A stretch of 64,000 bases of DNA from Ryuthela nishihirai. Taxonomy: Eukaryota > Arthropoda > Arachnida > Araneae > Heptathelidae. The notes under the pieces are model-generated. The model did no database searches and had not been told where the DNA came from. It saw only the letters and a program-made list of their open reading frames with translations. The stretch covers positions 29,165,801 through 29,229,800 of the forward strand of contig JAWZYU010000019.1 in assembly GCA_038380435.1 (NCBI GenBank), in the 5' to 3' direction. The position numbers and the translations under genes are program-made. Shown piece by piece: positions 1-11,283 of the stretch. Within the stretch, counting starts at the first letter, position 1, and each line of letters opens with the position of its first letter.

Positions 1-95
1 ATTGATAAAATATTATGATTCGCACTTTCGGAATCTTTCGAACATTATAATTGCGCCCTCTAACGGTGAAAAAGATTTAAAATTAGTAATAGTAG
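1..95. repeat. Dispersed 250-290 bp repeat, partial unit
   Basis: The words AAATATTATGATTCGCACTT and CCTCTAACGGTG recur in diverged form in the tandem block at 19.8-20.5 kb. This is therefore a partial, old copy of the same repeat. No coding capacity is seen. Confidence 0.6.
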
Positions 96-544
96 GTTTA
101 CTAGTATTAAGAATTTATTGAAAAAGTTAACCAAAACAACATGCATCTTTTATCTGAACCAATTTTAGTGTAAGTGAAGATTTTCTAAATTTTTGAGGTG
201 CTGTCATCGTTCTTACTAATTTGTGAATAATTATTATAAACAAAACACAAAAAAATAAAATAACTGCTTCCCAAACAGCCCTTGACATAGAGGTCTGAAG
301 GTTTAGAGCCCTGCGAAGATAATAAAATCTTATCCGCATTCTAAGATCTCATCCTCATCCGCATAACTTTATCAGCAATCCGTGTTTATTGCCTACCTTA
401 CTATCGAGATTTTCAAATGCTTGAAATCGAATGTATATTTGCGAGTAAATCAGTCTAATGATTAGGTGGAATTTGAGCACTGACCACATATGCACTCATA
501 TTCGGTATGAAAATGAAAACAAACAATTTAATTAATATTAGGAT
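96..544. other. Unassigned AT-rich stretch
   Basis: No gene, RNA or recognisable repeat is seen. The short open frame on the minus strand has no family resemblance. Confidence 0.5.
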
Positions 545-800
545 CTCCGAAAAAGTTCAATGTCTACAGACGGACAGACGACAAAACGAAACTATGTCTA
601 TTTTTTTTTTCAATTTTCAAACAACTATTGCAAGGATGTATTAATGATACAAATATGAAATTTTGGTGATAGAATGTGAATGTCATGAGGTTTCCATTGG
701 AAAGAATGAAACTATAATTAGTAAACTCTTTCTTAATTTGATTGGTACTAATGAAATATTATGATTTTCATTTTCAAATACTTAGTAGTTTTAATATATA
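545..800. repeat. Dispersed 250-290 bp repeat, diverged unit
   Basis: It contains the words for a gene-free repeat unit also seen at 19.8-20.5 kb: a run around AATATGAAATTTTGGTGATA, then GTGAATGTCATGAGGTTTCC, then AATGAAATATTATGATTTTC. The order is as in the later tandem block, so this is a diverged relative. The flanking 800-1280 is unassigned. Confidence 0.55.
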
Positions 801-1292
801 TATCATTACAGATCACTGAAACGATGAAACGGCAGAACTCTTATCTGATATCTTTAATTAATATTAAGAGCTCCAAGCCTATGGTTTATATATCGAAGTC
901 TAAAATAGTGCCTGATTAGCAATAACAAAAGTAAAACACATAAACCCCAAAGGGGCCACACGTCAAAACAAACTTGCTAAAGAAGCACAACTAAAAGTTA
1001 AACATGCGGGTGTCAAACACCACAATCTTAGGATGTTTGAATTGGTTTAAAACCAATGGACCATAATTAATCAAAGATCTAATTATATCGTAAGGATTAT
1101 CTCCCACTGCTCGAGAAATGTCTGCGCGAGCTTCCGAATATGAGTGTATATGTGGTCAGTGCTCAAATCAGTGTGAACGATCTTGTTTTTCACAAACCAG
1201 GAAGCTCTGACCACAGATCTGAGGATTTTATTTTGGAAGCTCTGAAGTCTCCTGACATTGGTGTAGAATGGTTTACCAGAATTACAGGAAAA

Positions 1293-1498
1293 TAAAATAA
1301 ATAAATACCCTCTCAAGCAGCTACTTGCCACAGAGGTCTGACAGGAGCCTGTCAGTTTATATGCCATAGTAGAAGGTCTGAGAGGATGGCAGGACCTCAG
1401 CAGGAAAACGACACATACATCCATGCCTTACCCGGGGCTCGAACCCAGGTCCCTCAGATCAGTAGCCAAGCGCGCTAACCACTCGGCCATGGGACGGC
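1293..1498 (-). mobile_element. SINE2, full length with target duplication
   Basis: Reference copy of SINE2 in this window. Read on the minus strand it starts with a tRNA-Ser/Leu-like head: A box TGGCCGAGTGG (1479-1489) and B box GGTTCGAGCCC (1435-1445). A body of about 130 bp follows, containing GTCAGACCTCTGTGGCAAGC, and it ends in a TATTTATTTATTT tail at 1293-1308. The duplication ACAGGAAAA is found at 1284-1292 and 1499-1507. It has no protein-coding function; an internal RNA polymerase III promoter is expected from the two boxes. The family recurs at least 12 more times here. The minus-strand open frame inside it is a by-product. Confidence 0.93.
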
Positions 1499-1590
1499 AC
1501 AGGAAAAGAGAAAGCTTTTTAAGTTCTGCCTAAACTTATTAAAATTTGTTTCACTTCTAATTTCAAGAGGCAACTGATTGAAGATTTCAG

Positions 1591-1887
1591 GGTTGGGTTG
1601 TTTTACCTCTGAGCGGTACTTTTTTGCACACCATGGGCTAAATGACCAGGTCACATGGACCCCGAAGGCTCAGAGAAGGTTGGGGGAGGGGACCCACTGG
1701 AACAGCTGTTGGGAGACAGATGGTAGCCTCCCGTTAAGGCCATCCAGCGTGTTCTTTAACGTGCACAAGGTATGGCTCTCCCGCACACGGGGCCACGGCT
1801 TAACGTCCCATCCGACGGACGGCGGCCTTTCCAAGCCCATCGGTGTCCCCTACTGACCGTGGGCAGGGCGGGGAATTTTTGCGGAGA
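1591..1887 (-). mobile_element. SINE1, 5'-truncated, with target duplication
   Basis: A SINE1 body and tail without the tRNA head. It is broken at the TCTCCGCAAAA position just inside the head-body junction. Flanked by GAAGATTTCAGG at 1580-1591 and 1888-1899, so the truncation happened at insertion, as expected of target-primed reverse transcription. Confidence 0.93.
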
Positions 1888-2229
1888 GAAGATTTCAGGT
1901 GTGATATACGAATAATGCTTATGAGCAAGTTCTTTCTTGGTCAAAGGAACTAAATATTTTAGACTTTCTCTCTGAAGTTGTATAAAACAGGCTGAATGTG
2001 AAAATCAAAGCAATTCTGCTTAAAAATATCATCACTCTAAAAACAAATATATGTCTAATAGGTAGAATTTTTAGCATAGAGTAACGACTGAAATTGCTTA
2101 AAATATCAGTGTTATTCTTTGCAATTAATTTATTAATTTTTTTGCAGACACACCACAGGTTTAATAATCGAAACATAAGTTCCACCTTAACAAATTATAC
2201 CGTATTGAAATGCCGCTTGTATCCACGAG

Positions 2230-3850
2230 TAATACAATGTTCGTTACCTATTAAGATTAACTGTGTATTTTAAGTGGTGTAATTTAACAAGTTTATAACG
2301 TGCTTTACCCGTGATGTAGTCAATACGTTTCTTCCAATTTCGATTATTATCTATGAAAATACCTAAATATTTAATGCTCTCAACCTGTTCTATGACATCA
2401 CAACGGCAATTAATATGTTTATAGCACTGAGGTGAATGCAGCTTAATGCCAAAGGTACTTACAGCATTTTGGTTATTTTTCAACTCGTAGAAAACAAATT
2501 TAGCATTATTCTTATTAATTAATAGTTTATTATTTTCAAATCACATATTATGTTTTTTAAGAATATTATTGAAATTGGACATAAAATCTGTAATAGTTTG
2601 GTTACTACTTACTATCTGTAAAGGTAGTAATAATACAATTAATGTTCATTTCACAGAGGTCATTAAATAATAACACAAAATAGTAAAACAAAAACACACA
2701 TTAAATAATAACACAAAATTGTAAGCAATGTGGGATCAAGAACAGAGCCCTGCAAAATGCCATATTTAGTTTGTTTTGGATTGATGAGGCAGTTTTTTAA
2801 TTTAACTAATTGAGTAATATTTGTTAAGTAACTGATAAACCATTCTAGAACAATCCCTCTCATACCCAAATGCTCCAGTTTTTTCAAAAGCAATGAATGA
2901 GTTACGGTGTCAAAAGGTTTTTCAAGAACTAAAAAAACTGATAGAGTTAAATTTCCTTGGTCAATTGACTTATAAATAAAATTAGTAACTGACAATAACT
3001 CATAATCAGTGCTCTTATCCTCAACGAAGCCAAAGTTATTTGCAATTTTGAAAAAGGCAAAAGCGAGATCAGTCTGCAATTTGGAAGACATTTTTATTTC
3101 CCTTCTTGTAAATCGGAAGCACAATAGAGATTTTGAGATCGACTGGAAAAATCCCAGTTTGAAAAGAAAAGTTAAAGATATAAACTAAGGGATGAATAAC
3201 GAAATTTTTACTGGAGTTACTGAAATTTCATCGATTCCTGTGCATTTGTCTTCTATTAGATTTCTAATGGTCTTATCTAATTCTTGTACGGTTATAGGAG
3301 TAAAAAAGAAAGAGCTATATGTTTTATAATAATTTTTATAACATTCATTTTCAGTAGGTTTATCAGTAAGTATTTTGCTAGGTAAATCGACAAAGTAAGT
3401 GTTAAATTCATTTGCTGCATCTTTAATTTCGTCAGTGTTACAGTCCTCAATATTATTCATTTTATCTGGTAGAATTTCATCTTTTGAGTTTTTTCCAATT
3501 AATTTATTAACGAACTTCCTTTTATTTTTATATCACCATTACATTTTAAAAATTCTTCCATGTAATATTTGTTTTTGGTCTCCATAATTTTAGACCTTAA
3601 ATTATTCTTATGTTCTTAAATGTATTTCTCATGATCTTCGTTATATAGGTGTTTTTTTTTTTTAATTTTTATATAGCTTATCTCTTTGCTTAATCATATC
3701 ACAGATTTCATTTGTGATCCAAAGTTTTTTCAGTTTCTGAATGTTTCTTAAGGAAGATGAATCCTTAAGTACTTTACACAGAATCTCTGAAAACATTTTG
3801 TACGCATTATTAACGTTAGCTTCCTGTGTAATCCCCTCCCATTTAAATAT
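2230..3850 (-). pseudogene. LINE reverse transcriptase remnant without YADD box
   Basis: The linker-to-fingers part is at about 3650-3190 (ITVQELDKTIRNLIEDKCTG). The palm and fingers are at 3124-2700: LVLEKPFDTVTHSLLLKKLE, VLEWFISYLTNITQLVK, then YGILQGSVLDPTLL, which corresponds to the usual YGVPQGSVLGP motif. Next, NDLCEMNIN is seen near 2650, but the catalytic Y-A-D-D that should follow is not found; the frame goes on into LLPLQIVSSNQTITDFMSNF and then ESIKYLGIFIDNN (near 2390-2350). The protein is therefore catalytically dead. A 35-bp near-duplication (TTAAATAATAACACAAAA twice, 2660-2720) sits at the break. Confidence 0.85.
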
Positions 3851-4330
3851 TTTAATTTATCATTTAATAGTTCATAATTAATTCTGAGCATGTAATCTTT
3901 AATATTATCATTTCTTTTGTCAAAAGTTTTATTTTCCTTATGTCTAATTTTAACCACTATGGGGTAATGATCCGTAATAGGCATTTTGTATACTGCAGTT
4001 TGTACATTAATTCTATTATCAATTTTAACGAGTACATGGTTCAAACAAGAATGGGTATTATGGACCTCTCTCATAGCAATATTTATCATTAATTCATATC
4101 CATACAAAGCAGTTAGATTTAGCTATTCATTTACAAGGTTAGAAGTATTTGCTAACAAATCTGTATTTATATCAGCAGTTATAATAATATTTCTTTTAAC
4201 TCCTGCATAATATGCTCTAGTTTATTCACAAAATCAGATGGTGCATAACTGTAGGAACGGTAGCTTGCAATTACTGATATTTTACATAATGAAAGCTCTA
4301 TATGGAGTAATTCGTGTGAGTCTTCGTGTG
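3850..4330 (-). pseudogene. LINE AP-endonuclease remnant, N-terminal part missing
   Basis: After ORF1 the minus strand reads KISVIASYRSYSYAPSDFVN (near 4290-4230), a typical mid-endonuclease strand, then a stretch containing MPITDHYPIVVKI (around 3960-3990), the region holding the late catalytic Asp-His. Families of this type have about 230 residues; here only about 160 are visible and the early metal-binding strands are absent, because ORF1 runs almost directly into the middle of the domain. An internal deletion is inferred. The enzyme nicks target DNA to prime reverse transcription. Confidence 0.75.
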
Positions 4331-4354
4331 AGCCAAATTATGTGTTTGAGAGTT

Positions 4355-5474
4355 TATTCAGGTCTACCTCATTAATTATGCGTAAAATTTTAGATACATC
4401 GGATTCCCTCAAGAAGATTTTCCCATCCTTAACTCATGCATATTTGTACTTCAGTTTTTGTTTACATTGCTTAGTTTTACAAAGAAGTTCTTTATTTCAA
4501 GATGTTAGATGCTCATTCAGGAAAATATTACTTTCTCTAAATTTTGGGTTAATATATTTAAAATTTAGACAATATTTTTTTTTGTTACCTTTCAACCATT
4601 CGTCTCCAATTACTTTACTTTTAAATTTTACAATTATATTTTTAACTTTATTTCTGTTGGTAGCCGGAACACTATGAGCTACAACTATATAAACTTCTGT
4701 TAATTTAAAGCTAATCTTATCAGCTGTTTTGTTAAGGACGGTACCCACATTTTCCCCTGGATCCTCCGGGATTTCAACTATCTCTAAATTAATACTTCTA
4801 GAATACTGCTGTAAGTCTTCTGCTGTCTGATGTCATCAAGTTCGTTTCTGCTATCTGAAATTGCTTTTTCAAGCTTAATGTTTTTTGCTTTAACCTCGTC
4901 CAGTTCCTTTTTTCAGATTACATATTGTTGTAACAAATTCATCAATCTTACTCGAGGTAAAATCAGCAAAAGTTTTCAGATCTTTCATATCGTTTTATTA
5001 GATCTAGTAATGTCGCTTTCAAATCACTATTTATATTGTGCATATCGCTTACCTTGGAAAAGGCTCCACTTGTCTTTGTAGGAACTTTACTTCTCTCAGC
5101 TTTATCTTGGGCACACACCTGATCTCCTGCACCACTGGCAGGAGCCACGCAGGTACTGAAATCCAAACATGGCTCAGTAGCAATTGGTGTGGACCAGATG
5201 ATAAAGCGCCAAGGCCCCTTTTGCAAAGTGGTCCAAAAAGAGAACAAGTATTGTTGAACATTAGCAATTGACGATAATGTAGAACTCGATCGTTTTTTCT
5301 ACATATGAAGCATTTCCACTTGTATTTTCTCTTATAATTCATCTTACGATAATTAGCTTCCGTTATTCCAGCATAATCGAAATGCAAATATCCACCACAA
5401 TCACCATAACAACACGCAAGATAAGAAATGTCAGAAGCTGTCCCATCACATATCTTACAAATTGCAACTATCAT
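4355..5474 (-). pseudogene. LINE ORF1 remnant: PHD finger plus FP25K-like C-terminal domain
   Basis: The start at 5474 gives a protein opening with a PHD-type zinc finger: C6-x2-C9, C21/C22 to C26, H31, and WKC55-x2-C58. The residue after the histidine that is normally cysteine reads tyrosine (Y34). After a frameshift comes a charged, probably coiled-coil stretch (about 5200-4960), then a C-terminal domain (4748-4355) with VYIVVAHSVPATNR and, after another shift, YAWVKDGKIFLRESD. This layout matches arthropod LINE ORF1 proteins whose C-terminus resembles the baculovirus FP-protein domain; that comparison is from memory of the family. ORF1 proteins bind element RNA. At least two frameshifts are present. 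Confidence 0.78.
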
Positions 5475-5560
5475 TGATATGAAGTGACTTTTCTTCGCAA
5501 CTTTGTAACGCTTGCAGCGGAATTGGACAAAGTCAGAAAGTTTCTAAAAATAGAGCTGCC

Positions 5561-6540
5561 CAATGTCAGATGGGCGAAGACACGTTAAGCAAACCGTCGA
5601 AACAAATGCAATCACCAAAAAAACGTTAATTTCACGAGAATTCACCTATCTTTTCTGAAGTTTTCAATACAAATGAATAGCTTTGACGCACATTATCAAA
5701 TAACATAAAAATTAAGTAAATTTAAATTACAGGTAAGCAAATAAAATCGTTAAAGAACAGAGCTGTAAAAAGGCATCTGCATATTTTATCAAATACGAAA
5801 ATTTAGCTGCCATTCATGATAATATTATTTTTTTTATCCGCGGTTTTATTCGTTACCCGCGTTAAGGGTAATTTTTTTATCCACCGAGAGCTTTTAAAAG
5901 TCGATATCCGCATTTGCGCAAATTTCTGCTGAAAGGAGTCTGCTATCCTAATACGCCGCAGAGAAGATCTGTCAGAAAGGCAAGACCTCTACAAAAAAAA
6001 ACAACAACAACAACAATATCTTGGATTCGAACCTAGCTCTCTTTTGCTGAGCAGTGAAGTATGCCGAATGTTTGTGCACAATTTTGGTAATATTTCTAAT
6101 ATATATATATTAAATATTTTAAGGAGCAGAGTATTTTATAAAATTGAGATTGTATGCGATGAAAATATAAAAATTACGTTATCTAAAAAATACTGAGATC
6201 TGTATTTTAGATCCCAATCTGAATACGTTTTAGGGTATGAAACTATAGATTCATGGAACTAGACAACAAATATTAAACGAATTGATAAATTCAGTCAATT
6301 ATAGAAAAAACTATTATACCAATAAAAGAACGTATTTTGTTGAAGCATTAATAGAGAAACAGATTATTTAAATTACCTTATCGAACTTTATAAATACACT
6401 AATCTTTTTGATAATACCTGTAAAAACAAAATCCAGTACAATAAGAACACACTAAAACGCATGCATTACTATAAATTAATGGTTATGGAATTCCTATTAA
6501 TTTTACCATAGTTTGTAAGAAAATATTAAACGTTAAAAAA
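5561..6540. other. Unassigned AT-rich stretch
   Basis: No gene seen. It holds a short CAA microsatellite near 6000-6018 and an AT microsatellite near 6098-6112. Confidence 0.5.
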
Positions 6541-6542
6541 AT

Positions 6543-6742
6543 TATAAAAAATAAATAAAAAATATCCCCTCAAGCAACGCTTTGGCACAGAAGTCTGACA
6601 GGGGTCTGTTAGTTTATTCGCCATAGAGTAGGTCTAGTACCTCAGCATAGAGTACCTCAGCAGAAAAACAACACAAACATCCAAGCTTGCGGCTTGAACC
6701 CAGGTTCCTTTAATTAGCAGCCAAGCGCGCTGACCCCTCGAA
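6543..6742 (-). mobile_element. SINE2, diverged
   Basis: Tail at 6543-6565, body with a damaged CAAGCAACGCTTTGGCAC segment, and a head ending AGCCAAGCGCGCTGACC. The B box is mutated (GCTTGAACCC on the plus strand). No clear duplication seen. Confidence 0.85.
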
Positions 6743-6744
6743 GT

Positions 6745-7140
6745 TGAATAAAAATAAAAATTAAAGAGCATTTAAGATTCGAAAAGGTATGAAGCAACTA
6801 AAAAGAAAAATACTATTAATCTAAATAAAATTAATGATTATATTTCATAATGTTAATTGATTACTTTGAAGTATGTAATTAACGAAAGATTATAATTATG
6901 AATTCTTTCAACGCATATACAGTGTTATGTACAAAATATAATTATTCAAACTCCTTCAGATAAGTTAATAGCTTTAAGATCCACTATTTGCCTTTCAACA
7001 GGTCTAATTTAAATTAATATTCTTGCATGTAAAGCATTAGGGCAGAGACATTGTACATACTCAGTAAGTAGATTCTTAATCGTCTACCACAAAATATAAA
7101 AATCATAAATCTTAAAATGAATTTGTTATAAATATATATG
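6745..7140. other. Unassigned AT-rich stretch
   Basis: Nothing recognisable on either strand. Confidence 0.5.
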
Positions 7141-8790
7141 GCGTTTTCCTAAGGATAATCTTCCACCTATTCACGGTTACCAGGGAGTGGTTTTTAGCGA
7201 TGAAGAGAAGGCGGAGGCTTTTGCCATCTCACAGGAGGATCAATTTCAGGAAAATCACTATCTCTCTGATGAAGACACCCATGAAGAGGTGGAGGATGGA
7301 CTCTTCAAATTTTTACAACTTCCTATCGTTAATATTCTTTTTACCACACTCAAGGAAATTGAAGATGCAATAAAAAACCTTAAGCGAAATAAGGCCCCAG
7401 GTCCTGACCTCATAATTAACAAAATGCTGAAAAAACTGCCAAAAAAGGCGATTGTTCATTTGTGTTCAATCTTCAATCTACTCATCAGATACGGTAACTT
7501 CCCGAATATCTGGAAGAATGCTCATGTCAGAATGATCCAAAAGCCAGGGAAAAAATCCAAGTTTCCCCCAAAGTTACCGCCCAATCAGCTTGCTTTCCTG
7601 TTTGTGCAAGCTGCTTGAGCGCGTGATTCTCAATAGACTCTCTGACTTTCTTAATCAGAACCACATCATTCCAGATTCGCAATTCGGCTTTAGAAACAAT
7701 ATGTCCACTGAGCATCAGATCCTCCGTGTAGTTGAGAAAACTGCTGAATCCTTGAATAAAAAGGAAACGGTTACCTCAGTTTTTCTTGATGTGGCCAAAG
7801 CCTTTCATAAAGTTTGGATAGAATTGTATAAACTTGTCAGGGTTAAGGTTCCATCAGGAATTATCCAATTTATACAGTCATACCTTAACAATCGTACATT
7901 TCAAGTGCAGATTAAAAAGAGCCTTTCTACACTCCATCGAAGCTGGAGTACCACAAGGCTCCCTTCTTGGACCAGTGCCCTTTTCTATTTACCTTTATGA
8001 TTATCCTGTTATTGACAGGATCACTACTGCTATGTATGCAGATGACATTGCTCTTCTCTCTCCCTCGCTGAGCGCATCTATTGCTATTAATAGATTACAG
8101 CAAGGCTTGGATAAGATAGAGCAATGGTACAGTAAATGGAAGATTGAAATCAATGTTGAGAAAAGTGCTTCAGTTTTACTTACCACCAAAAGAGTCACTT
8201 ACCCCCAGACACTCAAATTTTCGATACACCACTTAACTGGCAGAAACTGTTAAGTATCTGGGCGTTACCTTGTATAGCAAGCTCAGATGGGACAAGCACA
8301 TTGAAAATGTTCTGCAAAAAGCAATCCTGAATCAATGCCAACTTGGCCCTTTAATGGGGAGGAATTCTATCCTCTCCACTGATCATAAGTTACTACTTTA
8401 CCCTACAGTTCTTAGACCTGTTATAACATATGCAGCCCCCATATGGGCTAACACGACAAAGGGAAATATTACGAAACTCCTAATCCATCAAAACAAAATC
8501 TTGAGACAAGCCATAAATGCCCTATAGTTTGTGACCAACAGACAAATACATGGGGATTTAGGCGTCCAACGTATTTACACCCATATAAAGCAGATCTCTA
8601 AGAAATTCTTAGAAGCTGTGGACTCGAATCTTCACGATTTCTTTACTAACATTTTAAAGTATGATCATGATGCTATAAGCAGATTCAAGAGGGCTAGACC
8701 ATTGGTTTTCGATCAGGAACACTTTATGGTCTAGTACCCTGATCTACCACATTTATCATTGTTTTCCTGCCCCTTGGGGCTCATCTTTTG
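7141..8790 (+). mobile_element. Jockey-like non-LTR retrotransposon, 5'-truncated
   Basis: Only the reverse transcriptase and C-terminal part remain, running on the plus strand from about 7187 to 8734, followed by a short 3' part. ORF1 and endonuclease are absent, the common result of incomplete reverse transcription. The 3' boundary is uncertain because no poly-A or duplication is visible. It is a different family from the LINE at 2.2-5.5 kb, with a better preserved protein. Confidence 0.85.
7187..8734 (+). pseudogene. Jockey-like reverse transcriptase pseudogene
   Basis: Motifs in order: LKRNKAPGPDLIINKMLKKL (near 7380-7440), LLERVILNRLSDFL and DSQFGFRNNMSTEHQILRVV (near 7605-7730), SVFLDVAKAFHKVW (near 7775-7815), GVPQGSLLGPVPF (near 7950-7985), the catalytic MYADDIALLSP (8032-8064, YADD intact), and LGVTLYSKLRWDKHIENVL (near 8258-8310). 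The C-terminal domain is at 8400-8734. At least three frameshifts (near 7590, 7840-7960 and 8250) and an in-frame TAG at 8526 break it. A conserved acidic residue in the SVFLDVAKAF motif is kept, but the His after AF replaces the usual Asp. The intact protein would copy element RNA at a nicked target. Confidence 0.9.
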
Positions 8791-9081
8791 GTGATTTTTG
8801 TGCTGTCCTTTGCGACTCATGCCATTTACTGGATATCCTCAGATGGAGAAGGTTATGGGATCTTTTATCCTGGTACTTCGAAAAATCATAATTATGCTAC
8901 ATGCTACATTTATATGGCGTTTAAGCCTAGTGAACGATACTGCATTGTTCTAAACTATCAAAAATGCTTTTCCAAAGATCAGCTTACAGATTCTATTAAA
9001 TTATTATAAAGAACGGTATAATAATTTAATCATTTAAAAAAATAACTATTTCTTTTCACAAAAATTATTCTACATATTTTA

Positions 9082-9275
9082 AAGAAAATAAATAAATAGT
9101 CTCAAGCAGCTGCTTGCCAAAAGAGGTCTAACAGGAGCCTTTCAGTTTACACTCCATAGGAAATCTATGAGGACGGCGGGACCGCAGCAGAAAAAGGACA
9201 CAAACATAATGCCTTACACGGGACTCGAAATCAGGCCCCTTTGATCAGTAGCCAAGCGCACTAACCACGGGATGG
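9082..9275 (-). mobile_element. SINE2, diverged
   Basis: Tail AAATAAATAAATA at the left, body CTCAAGCAGCTGCTTGCC, head ending at GCACTAACCACGGGATGGC on the right. The head has lost a few bases of the A box. Confidence 0.85.
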
Positions 9276-9434
9276 CTTTATATAATATATGCATAAATTA
9301 TTGCATGTTGATAATAGTTCATATGTTGCCGAAATAACCTTTGTCATTGTTAAACTAAAACTAACTCCAAAATAAAGAGTTTTTACTCTTTTGGAAGTCA
9401 TTAATTATTTTCTCATTTGATTACGCTGAGTGGG

Positions 9435-9674
9435 CAGGGCCATCTTAAGGCATGGGACATTGGGCAGTTTCCCAGGGGCCCCACAATTCTAAATTTCGCA
9501 AAAGTTTGTGTTGATTAATCCTCGCTTTACAGAAAAAAAAAAGCCTTTAAAGTACCAATAAATCTATAGGCTTAATTTTATTGACGTTTATATTTTTATT
9601 CCCGTAAGTGGGTGGGTAGGGGCCCCAGTGTATTGCTTTACCCAGGGGCCTACAACACTGTTAAGACGACACTG
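9435..9674. mobile_element. hAT-type non-autonomous element (MITE)
   Basis: 240 bp with imperfect terminal inverted repeats: left CAGGGCCATCTTAAGGCATG, right (reverse complement) CAGTGTCGTCTTAACAGTGT. It is flanked by a perfect 8-bp duplication TGAGTGGG at 9427-9434 and 9675-9682. The 8-bp duplication and CAG start are the signature of hAT transposition. The sub-terminal segments CCCAGGGGCCCC and GGGGCCCCAGTG are also inverted. No transposase frame, so it would depend on an autonomous hAT element elsewhere. Confidence 0.9.
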
Positions 9675-9749
9675 TGAGTGGGAGATATTTCTTGTTTAAA
9701 ATTTAAACGTTAATTTTAACTACTATTAATTTATAATGTTGTAATAATA

Positions 9750-11281
9750 CACTGGCGGAAATTGAAAAAAGAACATCCTGAAGGAATTCCTTTAGAAACG
9801 TCATATTATAATATGTTATAATAAGCCATTAATATTATAAAAATTAGCTAAATATGATAATAGTTAAGGGCAGAAGAAACCATAATCCAAGATTGAAAGT
9901 CATTGGGTGAAATAATGGCGTCACTGAGGACGACAACATGCAAATGTATGCAGCGCGTATTTAAGAACTATGGCGTGAAGAAAGAAGTTATTCATCTCGT
10001 GTTGTTCAATGCTCTTTGAAGAAGCTACCATGCCAGACAACGCAGGTGCGCAACATTTGTTCAGTTAGCGGAGTTTGAACGAGGTCGTATAGGGGGTCTT
10101 CGGGAAACAGGTTGGTCTTTTCATCAAATTGCACACCGCGTTGGACGAGAGGTATCGGTAGTGTACCATGGTGGCGTCGATGGTCAGAAGAGCATTCGCA
10201 CACTCGCAGACGTGGTTCCAGGCAACACAGAGATACGGACACAAAAGAGGATCGGTGTATCAGGAGAGCGGCGGTGGCAGAGCGAACGGCTACAGCATCA
10301 CAAATTCGATCCTCTGTCGTACCAAGGGTGTCTACAAAAACGATACGCAATCATCTTTTGAAAGCAGAACTATGGGCACACAAGCCACTGGCACGGTTAC
10401 CACCGCCACCTCGTCACTGTCGAGCACGTTCGCAGTCGTGTCAAGAACGGCTTCATTGGAAGGAAGAATTGCAGTCTATGATCTTCAGTGATGAAAGCCG
10501 ATTCTACTTAGGAGCATCTGATGGTCTTTACACATCCGAAGGCGACAAGGTGAACGGCTTCTTCCATCGTGCATATACTAGCATCACACAGGTCCCACAC
10601 CAGGCATCATGCTGTGGGGAGAGATTAGCTATCACTCTCGTACGTGTCTGGTATTTGTACAGGGTACACTGAATAACAATATGTATGTCACTGATATCGT
10701 ACAATCGGTAGTCATGCCATATTTGAGTGTAATCCCAAATGCGATATTCCAGCAGGGTAACGCCTGCCTACACTCCGTCCGGGCAACTCAACATGCTCTT
10801 CAGGCAGTGCACCAACTCCTTTGGTCAGCATGCTCTTCGGACTCGTCTCCAATTGAGCATGTCGGGACTGGATCGGACAAAGACTCTTCCACGGACTGTG
10901 GCAGGCAACGACCATCGCTGAATTACGTGTCCAAGTTGAAAGAGCATGGAATGGTATGCCCCAGCGTGATACGACTTTGTACGACCGATACAGCGTAATA
11001 CCAGACTTTGTACGACCGATTGCATGCCAGATTGGAAGCTTGTATTACTGCTCAACAAAGACTCGCTCGACGTAGATTCGACAAAGACTCGCTCGACGTA
11101 TTACAACTCCTGATTAAAATGTGCCTTCTGTAAAATATAATACTCATTGAAAGGTACAATATACTTTGAATCACTTCACTCGTGTGATCACTGTCCTTTC
11201 TCAAAAAGTTGTTTCTACTAAATAAATGTCATAGATTACGCTTCAATTGTTAATGGTGTTCTTTTTCAATTTCCGTCAGTG
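9750..11281 (+). mobile_element. Tc1-like DNA transposon, complete ends, dead transposase
   Basis: 1532 bp between TA dinucleotides (9748-9749 and 11282-11283). The terminal inverted repeats read CACTGGCGGAAATTGAAAAA on the left and CACTGACGGAAATTGAAAAA when the right end is reversed. The interior holds a decayed transposase. Both ends survive, so in principle it could still be mobilised by a related enzyme. Confidence 0.93.
9915..11130 (+). pseudogene. Tc1/Tcb-type transposase pseudogene
   Basis: Paired-like DNA-binding part: LAEFERGRIGGLRETGWSFH and HQIAHRVGREVSVVYH (10060-10175), then a stretch with the usual HSHTRRRGS. The DDE domain follows: MIFSDESRFYLGASDG (near 10480-10525, first Asp kept), LWGEISYHSRTCLVFVQGTL (10610-10670), FQQGNACLHSV (10746-10778), and SPIEHV (10847-10862, Glu kept). 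In the second catalytic motif the family has Asp-Asn; here Gly-Asn (GGTAAC), which alone would abolish activity. Several frameshifts and stops are also present, and near the 3' end two short stretches are tandemly duplicated (ACTTTGTACGACCGAT; AAAGACTCGCTCGACGTA). The product would be nuclear and would cut and paste the element. Confidence 0.92.
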
Positions 11282-11283
11282 TA

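Larger units (their letters stand above)
2200..5560 (-). mobile_element. Two-ORF non-LTR retrotransposon (CR1/jockey group), decayed
   Basis: Read on the minus strand the order is: a PHD-finger ORF1 (5474 to about 4355), the C-terminal part of an AP-type endonuclease (about 4330-3850), a linker, and reverse transcriptase (about 3500-2230). This order and the PHD-type ORF1 fit CR1-like LINEs, known to carry PHD fingers in ORF1. Many frameshifts and stops, an internal loss in the endonuclease and a missing YADD box make it inactive. The 5' boundary near 5560 and the 3' end near 2200 are estimates; I found no target duplication or terminal microsatellite. Jockey-type classification is the alternative. 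Confidence 0.85.

Noticed and set aside
10006..10350. Minus-strand frame of 114 codons
   Set aside because: Shadow of the Tc1-type transposase on the other strand.
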